A DNA stretch of 64,000 nucleotides from the NCBI GenBank assembly GCA_947579665.1, contig OX388343.1, positions 87,834,254 through 87,898,253 of the forward strand, in the 5' to 3' direction. The notes beneath the pieces were generated by a model that was not told the DNA's origin, ran no database searches, and saw only the letters and a program-made list of their open reading frames with translations. Shown one piece after another: positions 1 to 11,900 of this stretch (within the stretch, counting starts at the first letter, position 1; the number at the start of each line of letters is the position of its first letter). The stretch is from Sympetrum striolatum. Its lineage: Eukaryota; Arthropoda; Insecta; Odonata; Libellulidae. A program made the translations under genes and the position numbers.

Positions 1-155
1 CACACAGACACACAGACATCATTCCGAAAATGGTCAAAACGTGTTCTAGGGACCCCAAAACGTGTATTTCCGTTGAAATCTCGAAGTCGAATTTTTTCAT
101 GAAAACAATACTTTCTCTATACTTCGTACATGGAGAAAGTAAAAATATATCTTAA
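1..155. repeat. Dispersed repeat, 3'-end-like fragment (copy 1)
   Basis: A CA-rich run is followed by about 130 bp that recurs, with few differences, at 25975-26125. Both copies end in an imperfect hairpin (TACTTTCTC ... GAGAAAGTA) followed by an A-rich stretch. Two copies in one window show a dispersed repeat. The A-rich end after a terminal hairpin would fit the 3' end of a non-LTR element, but no coding part is present, so the class is unassigned. This copy is cut by the window edge. Confidence 0.6.
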
Positions 156-603
156 CACTTGTAAATGCAATACACCAAAGGCCAAAGTCATTTATTGAAA
201 ATAATGTGACCATTTTATTTCAGAAGAGAGATTGGGGCAAGATTTCATTTGAAGCCATCAACACACGTACCTAGTGAGGTATTTCTGATAGGGAGTGCAC
301 ACACCAAAATCTTGTTAGTAGAAAGATTCCATTTTGGCAACTATTCTCCAATTTTTTTCATACATTATCTGATCACCTGACATAAGAGGAGGGACGCATA
401 ATATGTATCTAAAATACCTTGCAAGAATGTGTTATCTCCGATTGTATTCAGCAACTTTAAACTCAAATTGAATTTCCTTTATATTAAAAATTACTACAGT
501 GTGTTGTGAACCATCATGGTAATGTTTTCCAATTAGTTTTGGCAATTCTCAACAAAATGTAAGGATTAACACAGGTACTTTTCTAATTCACTTATCTATT
601 TAC

Positions 604-1251
604 TAGTGATGGGTCGAATCCAAAATTTCATCGAATCTGAATCTCATACTTGCTTTATCCAATTTTAGTACATTTTTTTCATCAAATGAATGCTTTACTT
701 GAAAATAAATTAAATTTAACATTTTTGATAGAATTATGAATCTATATCTATTTTATACCTTTCCTCCAACTAAATTCTAAATTACACAAAGTAAGAAAAA
801 AATAAGTGACCAGGTATCAATTTTACAACTTTATTAAATATGCAAGATAAAGACAGGTACAAGTCTAGTCGTTTTGCTTTGGTTAATTTGTGGGCTTTTG
901 CTGCTTCACGGGCTGAGAATGAATGTTTCTTCACATGTATCCACAATGCAGTGGTTGCTTTGGAAACACCGCCACGTGAGATTGACGTCTTGCAAATATA
1001 TATTGCATATTGCACATATTGCAACTTCATCATCAATATTTTTCAGTGAAAAATAATTCCAAATCTCACTAGTATTTGCCGACATTTTCAAAAAATAATT
1101 ACCACCCAACAAGATTTTTCAACAACCTCTGTTCATCGTTTTGCTGGAGCCCTTTTACCAAAACGTGGCGCATGTGTAACTTTCAAAATCCTATCGAATC
1201 CTAAGATTTGATAGGATTCGACCGAATCCTTGGATCCTGACCCCATCACTA
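604..1251 (-). mobile_element. hAT-type DNA transposon relic with BED-finger coding remnant
   Basis: The ends are imperfect terminal inverted repeats (TAGTGATGGGTCGAATCC at the left; the right end read backwards is TAGTGATGGGGTCAGGATCC). They are flanked by CTATTTAC (596-603) and TTATTTAC (1252-1259), an 8-bp target-site duplication with one mismatch, as expected for hAT. On the minus strand, 1088-1030 reads like the start of a BED zinc finger (SEIWNYFS, then an ICAIC Cys pair), and after a frameshift 995-920 supplies the His half (TTALWIHVKKHS). BED fingers are typical at the N-terminus of hAT transposases. The catalytic domain is absent, so this is an internally deleted, dead copy. Confidence 0.8.
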
Positions 1252-1345
1252 TTATTTACTTATCTATGTCCAAGATGCCAGTTCACTAGAAAATACATGA
1301 TTTTAGGTTATGTACATATACTATGTATTTCTTGAGTTTAGGTTA

Positions 1346-2635
1346 TGAGGGGCATCCAGGAAGTAAGAATACAAGGGTTGAGTAAGGGATTTATTTTCAT
1401 AGCTGGCACCCATGACATGTAGACGGTTTCCTGACAGTAAAAATAAGCCATTGCACCCCTCAAAGCATTAAGAAATGTCATTGTAGCAGCCTAACTTGTC
1501 AACTAGTTCATCCTCCATTTGCTCCTAACCCAGGTGTGAGATTTGCTCAGTCATTTGGTTCCTCGCTTTGTGTGATGAATTGGCGGCCAGCATCCATCAT
1601 CTGCTTGTGGAAACCTATGGATCTGAGGTAATGAATCGTCAAAAGGTTACAAAGTGGGTTAAGTTATTTAAGGAGGACCATACCAACACCCATGACAAAG
1701 AAAGGAGCGGTCTGCCAATTCAGAAGAACTTGTGCAGCAGGTAGAAAAATAAGTTTGATGATTGCAGTGTGATTCTTGATACCCTTAAAGGAAGTAACTC
1801 ACATGTTTCACAAAGTCTCCTGGGCAAAATTGTGCCAGAAATACTTTGGATTAAGAAATTGTGAGCATGGTGGGTGCCAAAAATGTTGACTCTGGAACAA
1901 TGCAAAAACTGTGTTTCTGATGCATGCAAATTTCTCCTACAGTTTCAAACTGAGGGTAAATCCATCCTTCACACTATTGTGACTGGAGACAAAACGTGGG
2001 TATGTCACTATACTCCTGAGTCAAAAAGACAGTATTTGCAGTGATGCCATATCCATTCTTCATCATCCAAAAAATTTTAAGTTCAGTTTTCAGAGAAGTA
2101 AATCATAACATCCATCTCTTTGGAACGGAAAGGGATCATATTGGTCGATTTCACAACCAAAAGGACCACTATTGATACTGCTGCAAATTGTGACCCTAAA
2201 GAAGTTGAAAATAAAAGACAAAAGGAGGGGAACGCTGACTTGTGAAGTGTCACTCTTCATGACAATGCCAGACCCCAGTTCCACTTAGGACTTGCTTGTG
2301 TCATTTGGATGGGACACTGTGAACCACCCACCACTCGGACCTGGCACCCTCAGATCTTTTCACTAAATTGAAGGAGTTCTTGGGTAGATAGCACTTTTCA
2401 AGCAATGAGAAGGTCATGAAGACTGTGAAAAAGTGACTTCAAGAGGTCGGGGGGAAGGAATATTATGAAGCTATACAAAAGCTGGTGCCCAGGCTTCAAA
2501 AGTGCATTGACGCCAATGGCAATTATGCGGAGATATGATAAGATATTTTGGCGCATACCCTGTAAATTTCATTAAAATATATTCATTTTTCGATTTTTAA
2601 CAAGTATTATATTTTTACTTTCTGGATGTCCCTCA
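1346..2635 (+). mobile_element. mariner-family transposon, decayed
   Basis: A 1290-bp element, the usual mariner length. Its terminal inverted repeats are about 21 bp (TGAGGGGCATCCAGGAAGTA at the left; the right end read backwards is TGAGGGACATCCAGAAAGTA). TTA lies on both sides, which includes the expected TA target. It lies downstream of the last visible ORP1 exon, probably in an intron of that gene. The right end is followed by ordinary AT-rich sequence. Confidence 0.9.
1535..2541 (+). pseudogene. mariner transposase pseudogene
   Basis: Pieces in different frames match mariner transposases in the right order. A helix-turn-helix part lies near 1590-1715 (HHLLVETYGSEVMNRQ, then ERSGLP). The block GDKTWVCHYTPESKRQ lies at 1985-2032, covering the first catalytic Asp region. 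VDFTTKRTTI follows near 2140, then TLHDNARPQ near 2255 (second Asp), a WDTVNHPP-like block near 2310, and a C-terminal LQKCIDANGNYAE block near 2500. Stops and frameshifts separate almost every block, so no protein can be made. The motifs are those of the irritans-like mariner branch, though I did not place it formally. Confidence 0.88.
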
Positions 2636-2961
2636 TTATAAGTTTCTTATTTAAAGGCTGATGGAATATCTATCTGCTGTTGTTTTGGTGTTTTATTTTC
2701 AAAGAAGTTAATTACTGAACATTCATCAACTTCATCTTAATGCCAATCATAGTAAAATTCAATAATTCTTTCTAAGTCCTTGGACAAGATTATTCCACCC
2801 TCTCTGCACTCTTTTCCCATAACTTACAGAGTAATCACATCCCTTCTTTAAACATCTTAGCTTAAATGATGATAATGTTAACAATAAAGAAAAATGATCA
2901 AGAAAACAAAAAGATTTTAAATTATTTCTCAAAAAAATTATTTCTCAAAAATCACTCTCAC

Positions 2962-5900
2962 CTGCATCAAAGGCATCGTAAAATTCATCATCGGAAGTAT
3001 CGTAGAAGCGAGGACTGCGTCTATGTCTATGTGATTGGCGTGAAACAGACCTGTCGAAGGGAAGAGGGGTTGGGGATCTGATTGAGCGAGGCGAAGGAGG
3101 TTGAGATGCTCCCACTGATTGCTCCAGTTCATGGTGCTCTTTGGCAAGAACGTGAAGAGCTTCTTCCAACACACGACATTTTTCTTGCTCCTGCCTCACT
3201 TGCAACATGCGAACCTGTCAAATAATAAGGTTTCATAACTGTAGCCGGCAACATTCTGAAGGTGTCACCAAAATTAAATGTTAGGAATCAAAACTTAAAA
3301 GAAAAGCAGAATAACAATAGAGCAGAATCATATCAAGGGATATGGGGGCACTTCCTCAAAAATAATATGGAGGTGCTAAATGAATAGTCCAACTCTTGGA
3401 GGATCCCCTCATAGCAAAGGCATCAGGGGCTCCATCATTAAGCATAGGCAATAACAAACAAAGGCAAAGTGCACAACACGGGTCACATAGCCCTACATCT
3501 AACCAAGAAGAAAAATTATTCTCATAATGGAAGGCAGGAAATATAAAGCAGTATTTCACTATAGAGCTTTTTCAGAGTGAAAAAGTTAACAATTCAATAC
3601 AATTTCAAACTGGGGTAGTTTAGGAGAATCACAGTTACAAAATACAAGGTTTTAAAAAAATTAAAAACATCAGCAGTAAGGACACCTTGAATGGTAGATC
3701 ACAGAATTAGGTGATATCTCTTCATGCAAAGATATGACCGCATGATGTCGCAATTTATGATTCCCCAAAGTATCTTAAAAGTGTGGCATTCCTTTCTTGT
3801 TTTCTCTGATAATGATAATGACGACTTTTCAAGATTTAAAACCTCTAATGCAAAGATATATCCAGCCATCCACATAGATTCTCTGAGGCATTAACTTAAA
3901 ACTGAATATAAAATCCAGCATTAAAAATGTATTCTTTAAAATAACTTCCATTGCAAAATATAAGCTTCCTTCCTCTATCTTTCATAGTTACATTTACATA
4001 CATCTTGTTATATTAATATTAATTTAGACTTACCTCTTCTTGTTGCTGAAAAAGCGTAAGGCAGTGACTTAAGGAAGACATCATGTTTGTTGCAGTCTCT
4101 GACAAGGTTGAAAATTTCTGGAATGAAGAGTAATACAGTTCCTTAAATCATGAGTAAATCATGAACAATGTATTTTCAATTAACTTCCATGTCACAAAAT
4201 CACTTTAAGTCTGACAATATATGTCAGGGGTGCAATGAGGAGTTGATGATTTCCACTACCATCTGTGCAACAAATCAATCATTTCCCTTTATTTATTAGC
4301 CCTATCTGGTCATCTAACAAACAAGTGATGCAAGTAATATGTAAAGCATTTCTTAAAATGCCATTTTCTTTAAATTCAAATTTAATGAATGTTAACCTAT
4401 GTGAAAGTATTAACCTTCCTTCAATGAATGATTTGAATCTTGTAACAAGTTTTAACTGGATGATGGCTAGTTCTATACTAAATGTACCTTAAAAGGAGGT
4501 GTACAAAGAATCACTAAGTCCCTGAATGGGGTCAAGTATCACAAAGTAGCACTGTTCATAGTTACACTCATCCTATGATACTACCACTGATAAGGATGAT
4601 GAATCCAAGTTATACCTTACTAATATTAGGGTACCTCATCTTACGTTCTTCCAAAGACAGTGGCAAGCATTGGGTCTGCAGATTTGGATGAAATTTGTTA
4701 ACTGGTTAGACTTAGAGACAAGAATAATGAATTAGTCTGCAAGAGGGACTCCAAAAGCAATAATTTTCCCAGGAAATGGCTTAAAAGTTATAATAACCTC
4801 ACAGTTGTAAATACAGAGCAGCTCATATGAATCAACAGCATAAACCACTGGCATGAATGACTTACTGTTTTTTTCTAGAGTATAGACTCCTTCAACGCCA
4901 GAACAATTAGATATCTGACCCAACTGTCATGAGTTCATGCACATAAAATCCCTAAGTCCCAATCTTCCCTTGACAATGCATTGTGTAGCTTTCCAAAATA
5001 CTTTTATCGGACCTCTCAGAAATATATAGAATGCTACATCAAAGTATCATTAGAGGATGTGACTGACTCACTAATGTTAACAGTTAGGACAACTTCCAAA
5101 AGATCTTCCCTAGGTTCAATGTCACATCACTACAAATATTTCACAAGAAAAAAGTATTGAAGAGTTTCCGAAAAATGTTCAATGCCTTTCTCTAAAAGAT
5201 ACATGCGTCACTTTAGCAATTGTTAGGTGCAGATATCGTTAATGTTATCAGCATTAAGGACTCCTATAAGCGTCTTGGGTTTGATGTCTGACCATGATGA
5301 ACATCACTTATCAATAGCTAAGGAAAACAAATAAAGTTTCAATTATTTCAAAATGTAACATGATGTATGTGAATAAAAATTACTATAAATCGGAAATATT
5401 CTATAAATATATTGGCTGCAACAGCCTCAAATGAATTTCATATCTGCATCATATCGGGAAAGTTCTCAAATAAAAAAAAAGGATTCATAATATTCTTAAA
5501 TTACGCTGTAATTTAATTGTCTTGCATCAAACGCGGGTCTTCCTTGTGATACTTACTATACAGCACAACAGAAGATCACCATCTCTAACTATGCGTGAAA
5601 ATTCTAGCAGACAACGTCCTACTTTTCACATACATATATTCCTTAAGTGAGAAATTGTAATGTGCTTTGGCATCGAACCCAGGAACAGCATGGTCTTATC
5701 TAATTTTTTTTTCTTAAACCAAGTCTTAATATACATCTTCTATCTAAGCAAGAACTTCCTATTAGCTATCTATATGAATCCGGAGATTTAGAAGCATATA
5801 GATATACACTGGTAAATTTGCTTTAACATGGGCAGCCTACTTTGAAGGTAACAAAATTATAAAGGAAAGTAGAAAATTAATCTTCTGGAGTAAAATCCAC

Positions 5901-8900
5901 TTGAGCTCCATTTTTACAATAAATAATGGAAATTTTACCACCAAAAAATTCAATTCTTACTATTTTTTATAAATGGCAAATGTCTCAAGTTATAGGGAGC
6001 TTATTCTTAATAAAAAGAAAGATATCATTAACTATGAAAGAGCAAGATAATCCCACACTTAAAATCAAGAAAAGAAGCAACGTTAAGTACTTATTAGAAA
6101 AGCTTTTTCCTCACCTTCAGCATAGTCAATGTGCTAACAGCAACATCACAGTTATTGAGTGTTTCCCAATGGCTGGGAGAAAGTCCTTCAACAGAAGAAG
6201 TTACTTCTTGTAATTGTTGCTGTAACATCTGATGATGAGCTCCAGCAGTTTGAAGAGAATCCTGCAGGAAAGCAGGAGAAAATCATGTAATTGAAAATTA
6301 ATCCAAAATCACATTTACTAACACAAAACTTATTTTGTCAACAACTTTCAGTGTAAGTGAGCTGCGTTTAGGGTATTCACTTGTGCAGGGGATGATTTCT
6401 TACTTAGACTGACCACCAATTTTTACACAATTAATTAAATTTCAATTTTGTAACACTAAATAAATTAAAAACTTTTCATAAATGTTGATAATTGTGAATT
6501 TAGAAATAATCAATATTAATCCCCAAGATTTTTAGACAAGGTTTAAACGTAGGCAGAAAAAGAAATCGTTTAGCCATATCAACATACAAAATTTAGAAAG
6601 AAAACAACATAAGGAAGAATTATTAAAACCTCTACATAATAATGCTAATGAAATATTCAGAATCTTATTCATATAGTTCTCCAACTCTTAAGATTAAAAC
6701 AACAACATCTTTGGATTAGCAGAAAACTCACCTCCATCGAACCAAGAGGTTTGATATCACCTTCTTCTTCATCACTATCATAAAGAACTTGTCCTTGGCT
6801 CAAATAATGGGAGCTAAAGGCTACATGTTCCTGGAATGCATTCACCCATTTCTGAAGAAAAAAGGCAACAACATGTAAAATATCTCAATTTGACTTAAAA
6901 TATATGATAAAATAATTTAAAACAATCGAACTCTAATATTTAGATTTACTATTCCCTTGTTAACAATGATACTTTTGAAAATAAAAACAAAAATTGCTCA
7001 TATATTTTCTTCAGAGAAACTATCAAGTAATTCAAGACCAAAGTTTTTCATTTTGATGTAAATTTTGTTTTGACAGCAAAATTAACAAATTACGTTACAA
7101 TTTAACACATAAATATTTTCTAAAATAAATTTCAATGAATGTTTTTTATTCTTTAAGTTCTTTGTGTATCTAAAAATCAGAAGGTTGAATAACTACAGAA
7201 GTAAAAAAGTAGAAGTACATATGTAGATCCTTATCCTTCTACTGGCCAAAAATTGTATTAAATTCACTACAGCAAACTTAACTTGCACACAATATCACTG
7301 AATAAAAACTGAAATGTAGAAATGGTGTTGCCCAGAGGTATAAAAATTACTGCATTTGTCTTATCACTATGGATAAAACAATTTTGCAAAATAATGACTT
7401 ATTTAGTTTTTTAAAAGATGAATTATAAAAATTGAGGTTACATAAAATGGCATCTCATAGAATAATACACATTTACTTGTAATACAATAAGGAAATTGAC
7501 CTCCACAAAATGAAAAAAAAAAAACGTTTGCAATAACCATGCTTTATAAAATAGAATATTATTCTTTCAATGCAACAAAAATTAGTTATAAGTAAAAGAA
7601 ATATATATAGTAAGTTCTAGTATAAAAAGGAAAAAATGTAAAGAACATCAACCTTGTGCTTCAGTGCTTACATAACAACAGTTTAAAACTTCTTATCCGA
7701 ACAATGTTAATTCTGTACAATTCCTACCTGACGACTGACTTCGGTACTCTCTCCAGAATCTAGAACACTCAAGCGATGCATAGTACCATCTGAGAAACGG
7801 AAACAAAAAGTAGAAGAATCATGAGACTCTTCTAAAGGAAGAATAACCCGTGCTCCTGAGTCGAGGCATTTGCAGCCACGCCTCTTCGATCCAGACCATG
7901 CATCTGCACGGGAACTGTAATATGTGAGCACCCCTCTTTCAAGAACTGCCTGCAAATCAAATGAGACATCAAAATTAAACATGATATACAAGCAAATGAA
8001 TAGAAAATAAATGTCTACCTTGAAACAATCAGATTTGAATGTAACTATCCTTACCCATATGGCCTTCCAGCCAAGGAACCGTGACCGTTTAAGCAATTGT
8101 CCCTCAAAACGAGTTGCTGTTTTCTGTAATTGACGAAGGGGCTGCACACACAATACCTGGCGCATTTGAGAATCTCTAGCCATTTCCAAGGCTGTCTGAC
8201 CTACAAACCAAGAAAAATTACACAAATCAACACAATAAATATAGCTCAGATTCACAGCTGAACATTTGTCAGCTGATCAACAAATCAATCACTATCATGC
8301 TTCCTACTCAACCCAAGCACGCTTTGAGTAGTCAAGTTTCAGGGGCACAGTGAACTCTCATTTTTTGGTTTCAGTTCAAAATAAAACTCAGAAAATAGAA
8401 AATACAGAACAGAATATTTTATATATATATATATATATACAAGTAAAATGTTGCTTGCATTCTGCAAGCATGTTGATAACACAAATTTCAAGTTGACATC
8501 ATATCAAGAGGGTCCTGAAGAGTAGAAAAAGTGTTGAAAATATTCTTAAAATTCGCTGAAATTTATATGTCCGGCATCGACCCCGGGTCTTCCTTGTAAT
8601 ACTCACTATGCAGCACAAGAGAAGATCACTGTCGCTAACTATGTGTGAAAACTCAAGTAGTAATTTTGGCTGCAACTGCCTCAAATGACGTCCTACTTTT
8701 CATATATGTATATTCCTTATGTGAGAAATTGCAACTTTCTCTGGCATCGAACCCAGGAAAAGTAGGGTCTTATCTAAATTTTTTCTTAAACAGATTCTTA
8801 ATTTACATCTTCTACAAAGCAAGAATTTCCTATCATTTCGATAAGTGCATCAAAAAAGTAATGAAAAACAACCCCAATGTATTTTAAGGGGCAGATTTTT

Positions 8901-11900
8901 GCATCGTCCTAGCATTCAACCCAGGATATTTTCTGTGAGAGTCATTAATGTTTTCGATAGATCATGACCATATCTATAAGCTCCTTGAGTTTTGATCCTT
9001 TACCTATCTTGGAAGTGTTTTTTTTTAATTCCCGAAAATCAAGGTAATGCTTTTAGATGGGAAAAATCGGAACTTTGGGGCCCTCTGGAATCGAACCCAT
9101 GTCACTGAAGATCAAAGTCGCCTTTTTCCTGGGGCTTTTATGTTAGGGCCTATAGGCTGTAAAAATTTCAAGGCAATGACGCTTGTGGTTTCGCCTGTGA
9201 ATTAGTATCCTATCTATATACCTATATCCTTATATATATGAATGAATCCGGAGAAGAAATTATATATAATAGATATATACATATATTTTTTTGTAACAAT
9301 CTCCCATTCAAACACAAAGTAACAGACAAAATAAAGAGCACATATAGACAGAATTGGAAAGAATATGTTGCTCTCAGACATTATGCTGCTCAATTATGCA
9401 GCATGACTTGTTTCCTGGAATACTTCTTACAAAGTTGTGGCTAGGGTTGCAAAAATCCTTTTAAATCAACATTAGGAAAAGCATGGCATGAAACCAAAAC
9501 TTCATAGCCTGGGGGAGGTTTGACAATGGTAAGCTACAGATAAAAATTTTACATTAACAAAACAGATCAGTATGTTTATTGACATTAATTATTAAGTTTC
9601 AATTACCTCATAGCTATTTCGTTTTCTATAATAAAGGGAAAACTTGCAATTACTACTTTTGGTTAGAATCAAAATGCATCAATTTGAACTACAATAAATA
9701 TCACAAAGATTTTTTTGAAGAAATTTTTTCAATAAAACATCAAGTTGCAGTGATGAAGCTAATTTGTTGACAAGTAGCTGTCAAAATGCAAAAAGTTGAA
9801 TTGTGGTGCAGTCAAATTTATGAACAATGTTTCAGCAAAAATCTTAGATTCTTCTGTTTAACCATCTTAATCTCCATAACTGTGGTGAACATAAAACATA
9901 TCTATTGTACCGCATGATGCTAAATTTTAGCTTTTTCCTATCAAAATTGATAAAGTACAACAAAATTCATTCCAAAGCACAAAAATGCTAAACAATCCAA
10001 TAAAACAGCAGAATAATAAATATATCAAATGAAATATTTCAATGCCTAAAACTAGAAGCAGTTTTGAGGCTAAAAATCTTATTTTGTATACCATATCTGC
10101 TGGATTGTGAGATATCAGGGCATATTTGATGAGTTAACAATAAATTTTCAAAGAAATTTCGAAATATTATCATAAACAGTAATAGAATACACACATAGAC
10201 AAAATTCTGATACTTCAATGGCAGATTATCAATGTTTTGGATTATGTTGGGTCTCTGTTAGCTTTAGTTTAGGCCAAGTAAAGTGTATCTAAATGTTATA
10301 ATTAAGTAAATCTTGTAAAAGAATCTTTTTATAATAAAATTAATTCCGCATTAATAGAAAACATTTTGGTGCTATCAGAATTTCTTTCTTTAAAATCAGT
10401 AAATCTTATTTCAATGTTTCCTGTAACTGCTTGATTTGATATTGGAATAATACAAATAAATTATCAAAATGGAATATTCCACATTTATCTAAATCCTACT
10501 CTACAAAGAGAAATTAACTTTTACTAAGCTAAACATAAATTTCAGTTCTATTTTGAATTTGTTTTGAAAATTTAAATAATTTTGAGAATTTGATCTCCTT
10601 ACCTCCTCAGATAACCAAGAGTATTCAATAAACAGTACATAAAGTATGCAGGGGGTGATAAGTTATTAGACCTAATCCATCCACAGAAAATGTAAACTAA
10701 ATGAATAGCTCAATAACTTATCTCTGATTTATGATATATTTCAAGAGAATTTTATTAATTCATTCTTAAGACAAGAAGACATTTGTAAAATATTGTTATT
10801 TCCAACAATATGCTAAAAATTAATACAGCTATACGAATGGAGAAGGAAATAGTCATGGAGAAAAGCGTGTGCACATTAACATAGTGAGTGAAACTAAAGC
10901 CTAATAAGGTCCTAAAGGAATAAAAAGACAAATAAGAGAACCCACCAAAGTTTCCATCTTTTGTAAGAATGTTTGAGAATGAGATGTTCACTAAGAAAAT
11001 GAATCAGTGGATACAGAGTTACACCTTTAGGAAAATGTTTGCCCACTGTAAACAATGGCCAAAGAATGGTTCCAGAAATCATTTCAAAGTGGCAGTAAAA
11101 TTGTTCAAAAAATCTTACACCCCAGGTTTATCCGTTCGTTACATGAACATTTATCCGTTCGTTACATATAATCTGATGTTTGCATTTCATAAATCAATCA
11201 ATCAGTGTACTTATCTGCTTAAACATCTTCCACAAATGTATTAGGTAGCAAGTGCAAGCAAGGCTTAAGCTGGAAAAACTGACTGAATAATGAAATCCTT
11301 ATGGACATTCACTGTAAAAATTTTGAAAAAAAATCTCCCACACATTATAAACAGCTAGGAACCTACCTCGATTATTTCTAATGGAAGTGTCAGTGCCATT
11401 TTGTAGGAGTAGGACAGCAACCTCTTTATGACCCCTATAAGAAGCACAATGTAAGCTTGTATTCCCTTGGGCATCAGCACAGTTTATATTTGGCGGTTTA
11501 TCACTCTTGAGCTGAAATAGCAAAAGAATACATTACTTTCCCAAACAGAAATTAAAATACTGTGGTACGTATACCGAAATTATAGAACACAAATGACTTA
11601 ACCAAATATCATAGCTCAGGATAAAGGATGCTTCCAAGAACTTCCAAGCTTTGCATAACATCTTTGCCTTAATTAATACAAACTCAAATTTATATTCCTC
11701 TTTTATACAACTTATAAACCTCCATTAATTGTAGACAAAATCAATTTATTACAGTATGATAATACAGGATACTTGTTCTAATAAAATCTCAAAGTGCTTA
11801 GTTTTGATATTAGATTAGATATCTTTGAGAAGAATGTAAACATTTGGAAAAAATAAATACAAATAATCAGCTAAGAAGGTAAACAGACAGCCTGAACAGT

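Noticed and set aside
240..300. Possible next ORP1 exon near the left edge
   Set aside because: The reverse strand here lacks a frame resembling the ORP lipid-binding domain. The open stretch is too short and on the wrong strand.
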